DNA from: Apoderus coryli
Taxonomy: Eukaryota; Arthropoda; Insecta; Coleoptera; Attelabidae
Assembly: GCA_911728435.2 (NCBI GenBank)
Contig: OU452204.1
Span: 5,208,001 to 5,272,000, forward strand
Length of the DNA stretch: 64,000 nt
Direction: 5' to 3'
The position numbers were made by a program, and so were the translations under genes. Of this stretch, positions 47,119 through 58,482 are shown piece by piece (the stretch's first letter is position 1; the number at the start of each line of letters is the position of its first letter). The notes under the pieces were generated by a model, which was not told the origin of the DNA, did no database searches, and saw nothing but the letters and a program-made list of their open reading frames with translations.

Positions 47119-47720
47119 TTGAAAATACATTTAGGACGTAATATTCGTTGTTATTTCAATAATTCTAGTTTTACATCAAACGATTCATTGACACATTTTT
47201 TAAAAGTATTTGGAACCGTAATAATCAACGTTTTAAAATTTCCCACTTTAAATATTGCTCATTTTAAAAATAATTTCACACGTTCTTCTAATTGTAGGTA
47301 CATTTGGAATTGTGATAACATACTTTATAAACATTATATAAACGTTTTGAATGTTCCCATATTAAGCAATAAGAATTTTTATGGGATATTTTACACGTTA
47401 CCTTAACTGTAATTTTAGAATTATTATAAAATACTTAGAAAACGTCATTTTAACGTTTTCATTGTCGCCTCTAAAAATTATGCGCTTCTAATGAACATTT
47501 TCTAACGTTATTTTAGCTATAAATATCGGTTTATTATAAATTACATAAAGAACGTATAATACATATACAACGTTACTTAAACATAATAAATGTAGGTAGT
47601 TGTATTTAGATAATAACATTACGTGTCTATAACGTTTAAATTGACCGGTGTAAAATTAAACTTAAAATTAACCTATTATCAACGAATGACACGTTAAATC
47701 AACGTTTAATTTACGTATAT
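47119..47720. repeat. AACGTT-rich patch
   Basis: The hexamer AACGTT or close variants recurs many times over 600 bases, as in the hairpin at 41174-41502. The open frame at 47119-47406 looks like a by-product of this repeat, not a gene. Confidence 0.4.
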
Positions 47721-47829
47721 GTGTTTACTGGTTATATAACCTTCGGCATGCGAAGCACATTAAATTTTTCAACATAGTTTTATTCATAGTCACATAATAC
47801 ATCACAGACACTTAACTATATTATCCATA

Positions 47830-49708
47830 TACAGTGTGTCCACGGATTGAGTGCACGTAAGGTGTAAATGTCAAAAAAATTTCGACTTGAAAGTTGACCT
47901 TTTTCCCGTGTATAATACACTATTTTATTCTGTGACGGGAAAAACATCGATTTAATATTGAAATAATATAATATAAGTCAGAAAATTATCCAAGTGAAAT
48001 TTGAAGTTTTAAAAACTTTTCAGTAATCAAATATCTGTCAATTTCATTCTGTATTTGATTTAAAAATTGGGAACCCTCCACCGGAGTCAGTAGAAGCAGC
48101 AAAAGTAGCGTCACAAATTATTGCCAGTTTTGATATATGAAGAAAATTTAACTTTTGTATAATCAAATTTCCTCAAATTAAATATCTACCTGATGTGTCC
48201 CGGAAAAGAGTCGTTACTTTTTTGCCGGGGAAAAAAGTATGTTGATAAAAAGTGACGTTTTATTACCTGTCAACAGAGATAATATGTCAAACTTTTTTCC
48301 CGTCACAGAAAAAAGTATTTTTTATTAATATCTATTAGAAAAATACACACTCATATTTATATTTGTTTATATCAATTGCAAATTGACACTTTAGTAACAT
48401 TTTGTTCACCTTTGCTGATACAGAAAAATGTTAGCGCTAGAGCAAAGAATTTTTGTTGTACAATGTTACGGTTTGGGAGAAGACTATTCGTATGGTGGAG
48501 TGATAAGAAAATTCCATGAAAAGTAGCCCAATGTATACCTGTCAGTTAATTGTGTTAAAAAGGTTGTTACGAAATTTAGGTGTACTGGCAGTGTGTTGAA
48601 CATAAAGAAGAAAAAAGTTGATCTAAATGAAGACGACAATGCAGCCACTACGCTAAAATGTCATTACGGAAGAGAGCACTAGAAATTGGTAATATTAGTA
48701 AAGCTCACTTGCAAGTTATTTACAACGTTAATAAAGTAAAACCATTTAAAGCTAAATTTATACACACATTAGAAGAACTCGTCAATTTCTTCAAGACGAT
48801 TAGATTTCTGTTTGTGGTACGGTGACCAATATTTGCAAAATCAGAAATTTACTAAAAATATTATTTTCTCGGACGAATGCACTTTTTCTACTAATGGAGT
48901 TGTAAGTTCTCAAAATTTACGGTATTGGTCCACGGAGAATACAGAGTTTAGAGTTCAGTCCAGAAGGCAATATTATAAAACAGTAAATGTTTGGTGTGGT
49001 TGCTCTTACGATGGGATTATCGGCCCTTATTTTTTTGAGCAAAATATGGACCAGTATAGCTACTTGGAAATGTTGGACAATTGTCTCTTAGATCATTTAC
49101 ATAGTATGCCTCTCAACGATAGACCGAATGTTTACCTCCAACAAGACGGACATCCAGCGCATTCAACGAAAATCGTTCGCGAATAGCCATTCGTAAATTG
49201 CTTATCTAGCCAGATAAGCAATTTACAGGACGGTGGATTGGACAAAATGGCCCAATTCTTTGGCCTCCTGACTATAATGGACTTTTATTTATGGGGCTAT
49301 CTCAAGCAGAAAGTCTATGGGTACCCGTTGGTGGCAGCACATTTGAGTAACATTATTACTATTACTGTTTTATATTGGTGTATATTTTCCTAATAGATAA
49401 TAATAAAAATATATTACGCTTGTGAAAAATAAAAGAATACGATAAAGAATATCAAAGTTGCCGTTCAAAATGAAAATTGATAATCTGTCTTCTTCTGAAC
49501 ACCTTGTCTAAGTAAACATTTTTAACAACAAAGGTCTTAACTCTTGAAAGTTCATCGTTAAAACACCCTGGACATTAATTTATCGGCCTAATTTTTTCAA
49601 CTTCGTAGTTGTAGACCAAGCAGGGCTGATCCCCAAAAGGTCAACTTCCAAGTCGAAATTTTTTTGTCATTTACACCTTACGTGCACTCAATCCGTGGAC
49701 ACACTGTA
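47830..49708 (+). mobile_element. Second DD41D-type element, decayed
   Basis: Starts TACAGTGTGTCCACGG and ends with its reverse complement, flanked by TA at 47828-47829 and 49709-49710. Inverted ends match over about 70 bases with two differences seen. Length is 1879 bases. The ends differ from those of the element at 34020-36111, so it is another subfamily. Confidence 0.8.
48428..49325 (+). pseudogene. DD41D-type transposase pseudogene
   Basis: Begins MLALEQRIFVVQCYGLGEDY with a stop after FHEK, then continues in the same or shifted frames to an open block at 48812-49186. That block gives IIFSDECTFSTNGVV (first Asp), VNVWCGCSYDGIIGPYF and YLQQDGHPAHS (second Asp). The third catalytic region is broken: after KIVRE comes a stop, a 14-base inverted repeat (TAAATTGCTTATCT and its complement, about 49195-49225), then GRWIGQNGPI, WPPDYN and, one frame over, MDFYLWGYLKQKVYG. 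Family traits match the intact protein at 34591-35664. Cannot be functional. Confidence 0.75.
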
Positions 49709-49710
49709 TA

Positions 49711-50375
49711 AACAATATTGTACAATGATAATAATATAATACCGTCTGTCAATGTGTTAAAGTACTCAAGTACATATTATCTTCTTATAAGAATATAGAG
49801 TCCAACTATTTAACTGGTGAAATTTTAAACGCTATTTTCTCGAGAATTATGGGGACAAATATCAAAAGTCACCTATGTTGTAAAGCAGATAAAAATGCTT
49901 TAAAATTATGTATCACTTATTTTGTACTAAATTTAAATAGAAATAAAAATATACGAAACTAATGGTAGAAAACTTTTTAAATGTAATGTCAAATATTGTT
50001 ATTTTAATGTGTTGTATGTAGTTGTAAAATATTTTTTATGCAATATCCAGACTATACAGGTATGTTCAAAATGTAAATGTATGCGTGTGATTGACTACTG
50101 TTTACTTATTTAATTTTTAATTGTAGACATTTTGAGAAAGAGAAAAACAATTGTCGAAACGTCAATGTTATTAAGAATATATTAAATGATTTATACAAAT
50201 TAAAATATAAGCAGTTATTGACCTAAAATCAAGAAAAAAAAATCCCTAGACATAGGTTTGCGTGATTAAGATATCTAGTATAATATCTACACAATACTTT
50301 TTATCTCAGTCTTATCTTCTAAGTTGCCTGATATTAGCTTGCATATTATAAATTTTGAAACATTTATTTTTGCAG
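49711..50375. other. Upstream region of the three-exon pseudogene
   Basis: No protein seen. GAGAAAGAGAAAAACAATTG followed by TCGAAACG near 50133 looks like a dispersed motif. The segment ends in TTATTTTTGCAG, the acceptor before exon 1, so an untranslated exon may lie in or before it. Confidence 0.35.
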
Positions 50376-50787
50376 ATAATGTCTCGCGGGAAAAAAATAT
50401 TAGATTTAGCTCTAAATCAGACAGACAGTTTACAAGCTGAATTAACCGAACAAACATTTGATATGGATAAAAAAGCATTGATTGAGAAATTTTTCTTCAA
50501 TACACTTTCGTTGGGAGAAGACACATTCAAACGTTGGAATAACCAAAATTGGCACAAAGAAGCGTCATGTGAAAATGAAATAGAGAGATCTGTAACACCT
50601 GCCAAACCAAGAAAAGCTATTACTAGAAACTTGTCTATAGATATTAAAAAATGGCTTGATTCATTGCCTAAAGTCCCTAGCCATTACTGTCGTTCCTCAT
50701 CAAAAAGATATATTTGGAGTCAATATTTCGTTCCACCAAACATTTGTACGAAGGGTATCACGAATGGTGTAGTGACCAAAATATTTT
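50376..50787 (+). pseudogene. Exon 1 of unnamed transposase-like insect gene
   Basis: Follows the acceptor TTTTTGCAG. The likely start is Met at 50379: MSRGKKILDLALNQTDSLQA, then EKFFFNTLSLGEDTFKRWNN and a SIDIKKWLDSLPKVPSHYCR block. A frameshift near 50715 then moves to SIFRSTKHLYEGYHEWCSDQ. The HYCR and KKWLDSLP motifs recur in a large uncharacterised insect repeat-gene family. The exon ends at ATATTTT|GTAACA in phase 2, which joins exactly in phase to exon 2 at 53134. Function is unknown; it probably forms the N-terminal DNA-binding or zinc-binding part of a transposase-like protein. Inactive because of the frameshift here and a stop in exon 2. Confidence 0.6.
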
Positions 50788-53133
50788 GTAACAAAACAAA
50801 GACACACTGGCAATAGAATTTACTTTTGTCCAACCCTGTATATATATTTGGGTAGTTTTAGATATTTTCTCTCAGTTTTATAGTTTTATACCTAACATGT
50901 GTGAAAGTCTAATATTTTTGTAAATATCATACAATATCTGTAAGTAATAAATTTTTTCGCCTGCCTGCACTTAAACAGAGTTTTACCGCCCACATATGCG
51001 GGCGGTAAATGACCAGTTCGCGCCCGCTCTTTTTATTTTTTTTTTCATAGATGGCGCTACTGTTAGATTTCCAATAATAACGTTAACATCAGTAGTTTTC
51101 ACTCACTTAACTTAATGTGCATTCCATCTAGAGAACAAGTTGACAAAGTATTGCGAAAGTTTACTTAGGTAGTCGTCTGCCATTCCGCTAAACTCATTTA
51201 ATTATTTAAAATTGTCCATTATTAATTAGTAGTCACTTTTTAATTATTATTGTAGTACCGAAATATACCTAAGATTCTAAAATCAAATTTCTATAGCGTA
51301 CACGCTCAGATAATAATTTGACAGTTTCTTTCTACATTTAAAATACTCAGACTGACATGTGAGCCTGTCACATAAGTTTATCTGATCTGAGTTTGTCAAA
51401 GGATAACGCCTATTATCATGTACGTCAAAAAATACTCCCATTAATTACTGTCAAAAACTGTCAGTTCATAACAGTAATAATTAATTATTAAAATAAAGTT
51501 ATTTTGGTTTAATATTGTAGTATGAAGAGGCGGGCGAAAAACATTTGTAAGCACCACTGGCGGTAAAGCCGCTGCAGCCCTTCGCTGTATAGCTGCCCTC
51601 GCTCGCTTCGCTCACTCGTGCGTCTATACATCTGTAAGTAATAAACATATTATCTTTGGTGCCTTTAACAAATGTTCCTAAAAGAATTGTTACCTAAAAG
51701 AAGGACCTTCTTCTTGTCGAAACTATTGTGTTTCTTTATGAGTTAGCCAAAGATAAATACATATATTAGAAAAGATAACCAGATGTTTCAGTTATAGGAT
51801 GGTCAGAACATTCAACATTCTCGAAACGCTTTCATGTAAATTAAATGTCGGACTTTTATTATTATAGACAGAAGCTAGCAGTTGGGGAGTTAACAGGGTT
51901 TCCCATACCAAAGAACAAATATTAAAGGGCGCAGAAAACATGAACATGGGTTTTCATCCAGTTAGCTTTTATGGAGATTAAGGAGTCATTATATAATCGT
52001 ATTGTTCCTAACTTAACAAACGGTAGTGTCTTCTTGATCTTCTGAAAAATCTCCAACATAGGATATCTTAGCAACCAACAACCATTATTACAGTCAGAAA
52101 TGTATTTTATTCTGAATCGCTCACCCTATATAGCTGTATCTTTATAGGGGTATATTGTAAAAATGTCCTTTTTTCTGATTGGCTATTTTCAATCTAGGTA
52201 CCTACTTCTCATGTATGTTAAGTGTTTTGGAAAGACAATCGGATTTGCGAGTTGAGATTCGTTTTAGCCTTGATAGGGTCTAGATGTGATTTCCAATTTT
52301 ATAAAGTTAAATTAAATATTTTAATTCGTTTTTTAGACTTGAAGATTGCCCACAGTTAAGAATTATTTTCTAGTTGTTTTGCTTTAAAGTATACCAGTAT
52401 AAAGACTAAATCCATTTCATTTTATTCTGAAGTAGTGAATTTGTATAAAGTTTCTTAGTAATAATCGAACTTAAAGTTTCAGTAAGTTATTTGTTAATTC
52501 TTGCAATTGAAGGCTTTTTTGTTTCCAATCAGTTTTTATAAAGTTTTAAGTTGTTTCTTTTAGTAATTGAAATAAATTCAGTTTTCAGTTGTAATTAAAG
52601 TTTCGTATAGGAATTAATATAATTATTCGTAATTATATTAATTTTCCTATTTTTAAGTTGTACAAGCAATGACTGAGATTTTCTTCTAAATTTTCATTCT
52701 CGTTTAATTGTTTTATTCTTTTTTTTATTTATACATATTTATTTCTTTGTTGTTATTAATTTCCTTTATTAATTTTAATTATTAAATTAGTTGTTTTGAG
52801 CCCAAACCTTTGCGTTTTATTTCAAACAAAGTTTTCGTTATGTTGTTGACAGAAGGATCATTTAATTAATAATTTTCTTTTAATTAAATAAAGTGGGTGA
52901 CCGGCAGAGATCCAGAATTATAAAAGGTGAGTAATTTTACATTATTTTAATACAGATTAATAAAGTCGATATTCTTTGTTTGTTCTTCTTTAATTGAAAC
53001 CGCTCGTAAAGTTTGAATCAAACCCGTAACAATTTGAATAGCATATTGGGATTCATTCTGGACTGAGCTATAAAATTAGTATTCTTTCTGAATGTAAATA
53101 ATATCCGCTAATTCAAAACGGTTACAATTTCAG
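50788..53133 (+). repeat. Intron 1, inverted copy of intron 2
   Basis: Begins GTAACAAAAC and ends GGTTACAATTTCAG. Read in reverse it matches intron 2 (53961-55485) at high identity over most of its length. Shared blocks include GTGGGTGACCGGCAGAGATC, TTCATTCTGGACTGAGC and TTTAGGAACATTTGTTAA-type sequence (as AACAAATGTTCCTAAA here). It is longer because of a 678-base retroposon (50952-51629) and about 150 extra bases near 52330-52440. It contains no protein-coding frame. Confidence 0.75.
50952..51629 (-). repeat. Retroposed repeat, copy 2, with 16-base target duplication
   Basis: Closely similar to 5167-5882. Flanked by ATCTGTAAGTAATAAA at 50936-50951 and 51630-51645. The T-run at the left end corresponds to an A-tail on the minus strand, and the right end is truncated by about 40 bases relative to copy 1. 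These are hallmarks of target-primed retroposition. It carries the same GGGCGGTAAA hairpin. Confidence 0.8.
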
Positions 53134-53960
53134 CGGCCGGAATAATATTTTCAAAAAAATATTAATCACGGAAAATATCACCATACATCATCCTCGTAAG
53201 GATCAGTGTGACACTTGTATGAAATTCAAAAGAAAACATTTAGAGGAGAGAGATTATCAAATCCACTGAAGAAAAAAAGACGAAGCAAGAGCTGCTAAGA
53301 ATTTCGCAAAGGCAAGTGCAGACGAAAATAAAATTGTTATTACTATGGACTTAAAAACTGTGTTGTTATGTCCGAAAATGCAAGCATCTAAGCATTACTA
53401 CAAACAAAAATTGCAACTCCATAATTTTACATTCTACGTTCTGAATAATAAAGACGTATTTTTATATGTTTGGTGTAATGGAGGTGTCACAGCAAATGAA
53501 TTTACTTCTTGCATTAGTGATTTTATAGAATTGAAATGTAAAGATTTTAATCACTTTGTTTTTATTTCTGATGGGTGTTCCTATCAAAATCGTGAGAAAA
53601 TTTTAGAAAGTGCTCTCTGTGATTTGACTGTCCAAAAAACCATCACATTTGAACACATTTATTTAGAGAAAGGACACCCCATGATGGAGGCAGATAGTGT
53701 CCATGCTACTTTAGAAAAATATTTTATTCCACCTATCAACTCTCCATCGGATTACATAGCCAAAATGAGAGCTGCTCGTCCTGTTCAACCCTATAAAGTC
53801 AAAGTAGTGGATTATTCGTTTTTTCTCAATTTTGAGCAACAACCTACCAACTTAAAATCTTTGCGAGCGGGTAGAGTTAGAGGACCAACTGTTACGGACA
53901 TTAGAGCTTTAAAATACGTACCAGACGGTAATATTTATTATAAAATTTACCATACAGATT
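53134..53960 (+). pseudogene. Exon 2 of unnamed transposase-like gene
   Basis: Follows the acceptor ACAATTTCAG. Reads NNIFKKILITENITIHHPRK, DQCDTCMKFKRKHLEERDYQ, then a TGA stop at 53267, then KKDEARAAKNF. After that it is open: VITMDLKTVLLCPKMQASKH, FVFISDGCSYQNREKIL and YLEKGHPMMEADSVHATLEK, then VRGPTVTDIRALKYVPDG. A DQCDTC knuckle followed by Asp (MDLKT), Asp (ISDGC) and a GHPMMEAD-H cluster is reminiscent of an RNase H-fold nuclease core, but this is inference. The exon ends ATACAGATT|GTAACC. The reading phase into exon 3 is off by one base. Pseudogene. Confidence 0.65.
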
Positions 53961-55485
53961 GTAACCATTTTGAAATAATGGTTATCATTTACATTCAGAA
54001 ATAATACTAATTTTATAGCTCAGTCCAGAATGAATCCCAATATGCTATTCAAATTGTTATGGGTTCGAATCAAGCTCTACGAGCGGTTTCAATTAAAAAA
54101 GAACAAACAAAGAATATCAACTTTATTAATCTGTATTAAGGTAATGTAAAATTACTCACCTTTTATAATTCTGGATCTCTGCCGGTCACCCACTTTGTAT
54201 TTAAAAGGAAAACAATAATTAAATGACCCTTCTGTCAACAACATAACTAAACTTTATTTGAAATAAAACGCAAAAGTTTGGGCTCAAAAAAACTAATTTA
54301 ATTATTAAAATTAATAATGGAAATTAATAACAACAAGAAATAATTCTGTATAAATAAAGAAAAAGAATAAAACAATTAAACGATAATGAAAATTTAGGAG
54401 AAAATCTTAGTAATTACTTGTACAACTTAAAAATAGGAAAATTAATATAATTACGAATAATTATATTAATTCCTATACGAAACTTTTAATTACTATTGAA
54501 CACTGAATGTATTTCAATTACTAAAATAAACAACTTAATCTTTATAAAAATTGATTGGAAACCAAAAGGCCTTCAATTGAAACAAATTAACAAAGAACTT
54601 ACTGAACTTGAACTTCGATTATTATTAAGAAACTTTATTCAATTATAAATCACATCTAGTCTCTACCAAGGCCAAAACGAATCTAACTTGAAAGACCTAT
54701 CGCCTTTCCAAAATTGCCTCATAAAAATGACAAGTAGGTAGGTACAGAATGAAAAATGGCTAATAAGAAAAGAGCATTTTTAAAATATTCCTATACAAAT
54801 ACAGCTACAGGGTGAATAGTAGTTTACGTCTTAGAAATAAAATACATTTTTATGTCGACTGTAATAATGATTGTTGATACTTAGGTACCTTATGTTGGAG
54901 TTCGTTCAAAAGATTAACCAGTCACTACCATTTGTAAAGCAAGAAACAATACGATTTTATAATGACTTCTCAATCTCCCGAATCAGCGACTGGACAAAAA
55001 CCCATTGTTTTTTTATTCGCCCTTTTTATATATTATTTGATATGGGAAACCGTGACACCCTCCAACTACTAGCTTCTGTATATAATAATAAAAGTCCGAC
55101 ATTTAATTTACTTGAAGGCATTTCGATGTTCAAAAGGTAGTCCACACTGTATTTAAAACATGTCATTCTTCGAACAAGAAAACACGGTCCATCTGTTTCT
55201 AAAAGTTGAACAAAGAAAAGAGACAAAAATTATATATTTTTGTTATTCATGTACCTACTTGTAGATGTATTTATTGCTTTGGTAAAACCTATATCAATAA
55301 ACGATAAGATAGATAGAAAACAAACCCTTAAATTTTATGACCAAAAGGAGAGTTTAGGAACATTTGTTAACAATCTACTTAAAATAATATTCACAAAAAT
55401 ATTATATTTCCCAAACTAATAGCAAATATCTATAAAATAACCCAACCAGTATACATAATACCAGTGGCGTGGTGTCTTATTACAG
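53961..55485 (+). repeat. Intron 2, inverted copy of intron 1
   Basis: Begins GTAACCATTTTG and ends TTATTACAG. The inner limit of the inverted match lies within a few bases of the exon 2 splice sites on both sides. The outer limit lies close to the exon 1 donor and the exon 3 acceptor. A TACAGGGTGAATAG end-like motif is at about 54807. Confidence 0.75.
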
Positions 55486-55803
55486 GATGAGTTTGAACTG
55501 TTGTCACAGAGAAAACAGTTATGTTCTAAAAAACCAGCTCGATTATACGGAACTCTATTATCCAGCACAGAATCCAAGTATCGGCATTTACAAGATCTGC
55601 AGGACGTAACTGAATTAGATCATGATGCGTTTTATGTTAATTTACCCTATAAAAACGATGAAGAGAAGCATCCAAAAAGAAAACAAACGCAAGACGAAAA
55701 TAAATGTAAAAAAATATGTAAAAGTGTTAAAAAATTGTGGTTAAATAATTTTATGTCAAGTATATCTCTCAGAATTTTTTCTTTAGTTTGTTCTACATTT
55801 TAA
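55486..55803 (+). pseudogene. Exon 3 (C-terminus) of unnamed transposase-like gene
   Basis: After the acceptor TTATTACAG the frame reads DEFELLSQRKQLCSKKPARL, then YGTLLSSTESKYRHLQDLQD, ELDHDAFYVNLPYKN and a lysine-rich tail ending KICKSVKKLWLNN. The SKYRHLQDL and FYxxLPY elements fit the C-terminal end of the same insect family. The join HTD|DEFE with exon 2 is natural at protein level but one base out of phase at the DNA level. The stop is at 55801-55803; the last part may be beyond the ancestral end. Confidence 0.6.
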
Positions 55804-56164
55804 TTATCGTTGTATTTATTTTACTTGAAACTCTTAAGGACTTATTAACATCGGAATACTCCTAGGTAACGAGTTTGTGTCTGCCGATTACTCCTATGTG
55901 TGAATGATTATCACAAATAATTTTTTGTAAAAAAATAATAATTAATATTAATAAAATATTGTCAAAAACCAAAGTCTTTTTGATTACTTACTTTAAATAA
56001 AAATGCGACACAAAAGGCTTGCGGAAGCTAAACAGTTATTACGTTTTTTGCTTCTCCTGAAAAATTTGGTAAAATTCACATAGGAGGTTTCATTACGGCA
56101 ACGACGATGTGCTCAATATACCCATTTCATTGGTAGAATATTATAACATTGTTGGGTCACATAC

Positions 56165-56403
56165 GAATCATTTTTGTACGCTAATAAAAAGTTCCTTTAT
56201 TCAAACATGAAGAAACTGCTGTGTCAGTCTTTGGTGATTTCGAGGGTGAGTTATGGTCTGAGTTGTTATTATCCCTGCCTTGATGTTCTGACACCGGAAA
56301 GAGTACAAAGAATTCAAAACTCATGTTGTCGTTTGGTGTGTGGCTTGAGAAGATTTGATCACGTGTCTACTTCAATTACAACTCGGTTGGCTGAAAATTG
56401 TTA
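56165..56403 (+). pseudogene. LINE C-terminal fragment, plus strand
   Basis: Reads KKFLYSNMKKLLCQSLVISR, VSYGLSCYYPCLDVLTPERV and QRIQNSCCRLVCGLRRFDHV. This is the post-catalytic region of an insect non-LTR reverse transcriptase. It stops directly before an (AAT)n run belonging to another LINE in the opposite orientation. Confidence 0.65.
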
Positions 56404-56404
56404 A

Positions 56405-56720
56405 AATTTTTAAATAATAATAATAATAATAATCGTCTTTATTCAGTCAAAAAAAATACAATGTACAAATAATAAACAAAAGCGTGGCGGGATCTAGCTT
56501 GCGCTATTCTATCCAACCACAATCCTGCATACAAAGAAATACATTCAGATACATTACAATATTATACGTTCAATAAGAAAAACAATTTCTCTTACTAATT
56601 AAAAATAATTTGACCTTTCTCTTAAATGTGTTTAGGGAGGAGCAGTCTCTGACATCCTGTGGAATAGAATTAAAGAAATTTACAGCATTATAGGAGAACG
56701 ACCGCTATATATATATAATA
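56405..56720 (-). mobile_element. LINE 3' end with (ATT)n tail, minus strand
   Basis: The AATAATAAT run at about 56412-56432 followed by CGTCTTTATTCAG is the reverse of a LINE tail (AATAAAGACG then ATT repeats). On the minus strand 56704-56570 encodes RSFSYNAVNFFNSIPQDVRD, CSSLNTFKRKVKLFLISKRN and then a stop, a typical C-terminal end of an ORF2. It may continue rightward to about 56800. Strongly 5'-truncated. Confidence 0.6.
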
Positions 56721-56869
56721 TGTTTTTGTCTTGTCTAATAAAAATTAAGAGTTAAAAAAAAAGAAAGATATTATGGCAAGTTAGTGCTTTACGTTTTATA
56801 CTAAACATGAAACCAGTACCTACAATACTATATTGATTGAATAACATACATAAATACTCAATTACAATT

Positions 56870-57705
56870 AATTGCACGCGGTGTTGTTAGTCGATGGTAC
56901 ATTAGCTGTTTTGTGTTAAGCATATGATTATTACGAAGATATGACTGATTGCTGATGTCAGTCCAATCTCGAGAAAAGTGAGCTGGCGCCCCATCATGCA
57001 TGTAATACGTTCTTCGAATAATGGCCAATGGGATATCCTCTAATAATGTGTTTAAATCATTCTCCAAGAAATTTCGATACAGTACACCTGTCAATCGATT
57101 GCGCAATCGAAATGGGCCAATTAAGTATTTGTCGATTATACCTGCCCACACATAATAGAAAACCCATATTGGTGACTTCGAATTACAGTTTGATGAGGAT
57201 TTTCATCACTCCAATGGTGCATGTTATGTAGGTTCAGAACACCATCACGACTAAAACGAGCTTCGTCAGTAAACAAAATTGATGAAGTAATGTTTTGTCT
57301 TTGGTTTTGCAACCATTCGCAAAAATTTACACGAGGAAAAAAGTCATGTTCCAATAGTGAATGAATTTTTTGGAAATGATATGGGCGAAGAAGTTCTTTG
57401 AAAATTTGTCTAACTGATTCACCGTTAAGGTTTCGCACCGCTGAACTTGTTTTCCTGGTGCTTGTTCTCGGATTCATAAAACAGTTTCTTCGTTTCACAA
57501 TGCGACGAGTTCTGGAAACCCCACTATTCAATTTTGGTTTTCTAAAGCAGTCATCTTCTTCCAAACGCCTATGCACATCAATAAATGTTTCTGTATCGTT
57601 CTCGATAGATACTTGAGCTTCGTAAGAATTTGATCTAGCTTCGCCGTAACACATAATCATTCTTGGAAAGTCTAGTGAACCATTTTTGAAAGCAATTTTG
57701 AACAA
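56870..57705 (-). pseudogene. DD41D-type transposase pseudogene, 3'-truncated
   Basis: On the minus strand: MFKIAFKNGSLDFPRMIMCY, a central RRLEEDDCFRKPKLNSGVSR, LLRPYHFQKIHSLLEHDFFP, then SSILFTDEARFSRDGVLN with the first Asp. A frameshift near 57145 leads to MWAGIIDKYLIGPFRLRNRL, a LYRNFLENDLNTLLEDIPLA block and YYMHDGAPAHFSRD with the second Asp. After that it diverges, and the third catalytic region is missing. The inverted end lies to the right: TCACCCTGTA stops at 58280 and TA follows. The left part of the element is lost beside the LINE tail. Confidence 0.75.
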
Positions 57706-58280
57706 TTAGTGAGAAAACCAATTAAAAACTTAATCAAGAACACAAAATACCTCTAACAATTATTACATTAGTTTGACAAGTGTCATTATGACACATTATT
57801 TAATTTTTATTTATCATTGTTTTTGCAAAGGTTACTTTGGCGCTTTTTGAATAATTTGCGTGCATTGTCGGCTTTTAGATGCATTTGTACTGGAACCATT
57901 GCTTCTAGCGATTTGGACAAGGTATACCTTTCTTAAGTATAAAAGAAGGGATAAATTGTTTTCAGTCGGAAATGACATCCAGTGTATAGCAAAAAAGTTA
58001 CGACCGATTCAATAGGGATGGAATCCTGTATGTAGCGCCCTCTATCAGTAATCACAAAACTAAGATCATATTTCAATTTAGAATGATAAAAAAACCCCTG
58101 TATACCACATTTTATCCATTTCTTGCGTCTCTGGCTAAAGATATTCAAAAAAACCCAAAAAAAAAATTAAACTTTTAACCGAAGGCCTTGCGGACCCGTG
58201 TTCATGGGAACTTTTTTTTTATTTTAGTGTCCTCTATTGTGTGGCCCTATGCAATGTACTTTTTTCTATGTCACCCTGTA
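57706..58280 (-). mobile_element. Terminal region of the truncated DD41D-type element
   Basis: Non-coding region between the transposase start and the TACAGGGTGACATAG end (read on the minus strand). It forms the 5' end of the element whose coding part is 56870-57705. The partner end is absent. Confidence 0.5.
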
Positions 58281-58482
58281 TAATATTCTGTTATTTGTGA
58301 CACCGAGTGTTTCATTTGAAATACGAAAATCCAGAAGTTTCACTAATATTATATGTTAAGATATTGGAGGGACCTCAGTCATCGCTCAAACATTTCCCAA
58401 AATCTTCTAATATTTCTTCACCTAACAATCCCCCTGTAAGTTTTTGTATTATGATATTCGTACCACAGTATAATAAATAATA

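Noticed and set aside
47119..47406. 95-codon open frame
   Set aside because: It is made of AACGTT-type repeat sequence with no protein-like pattern.
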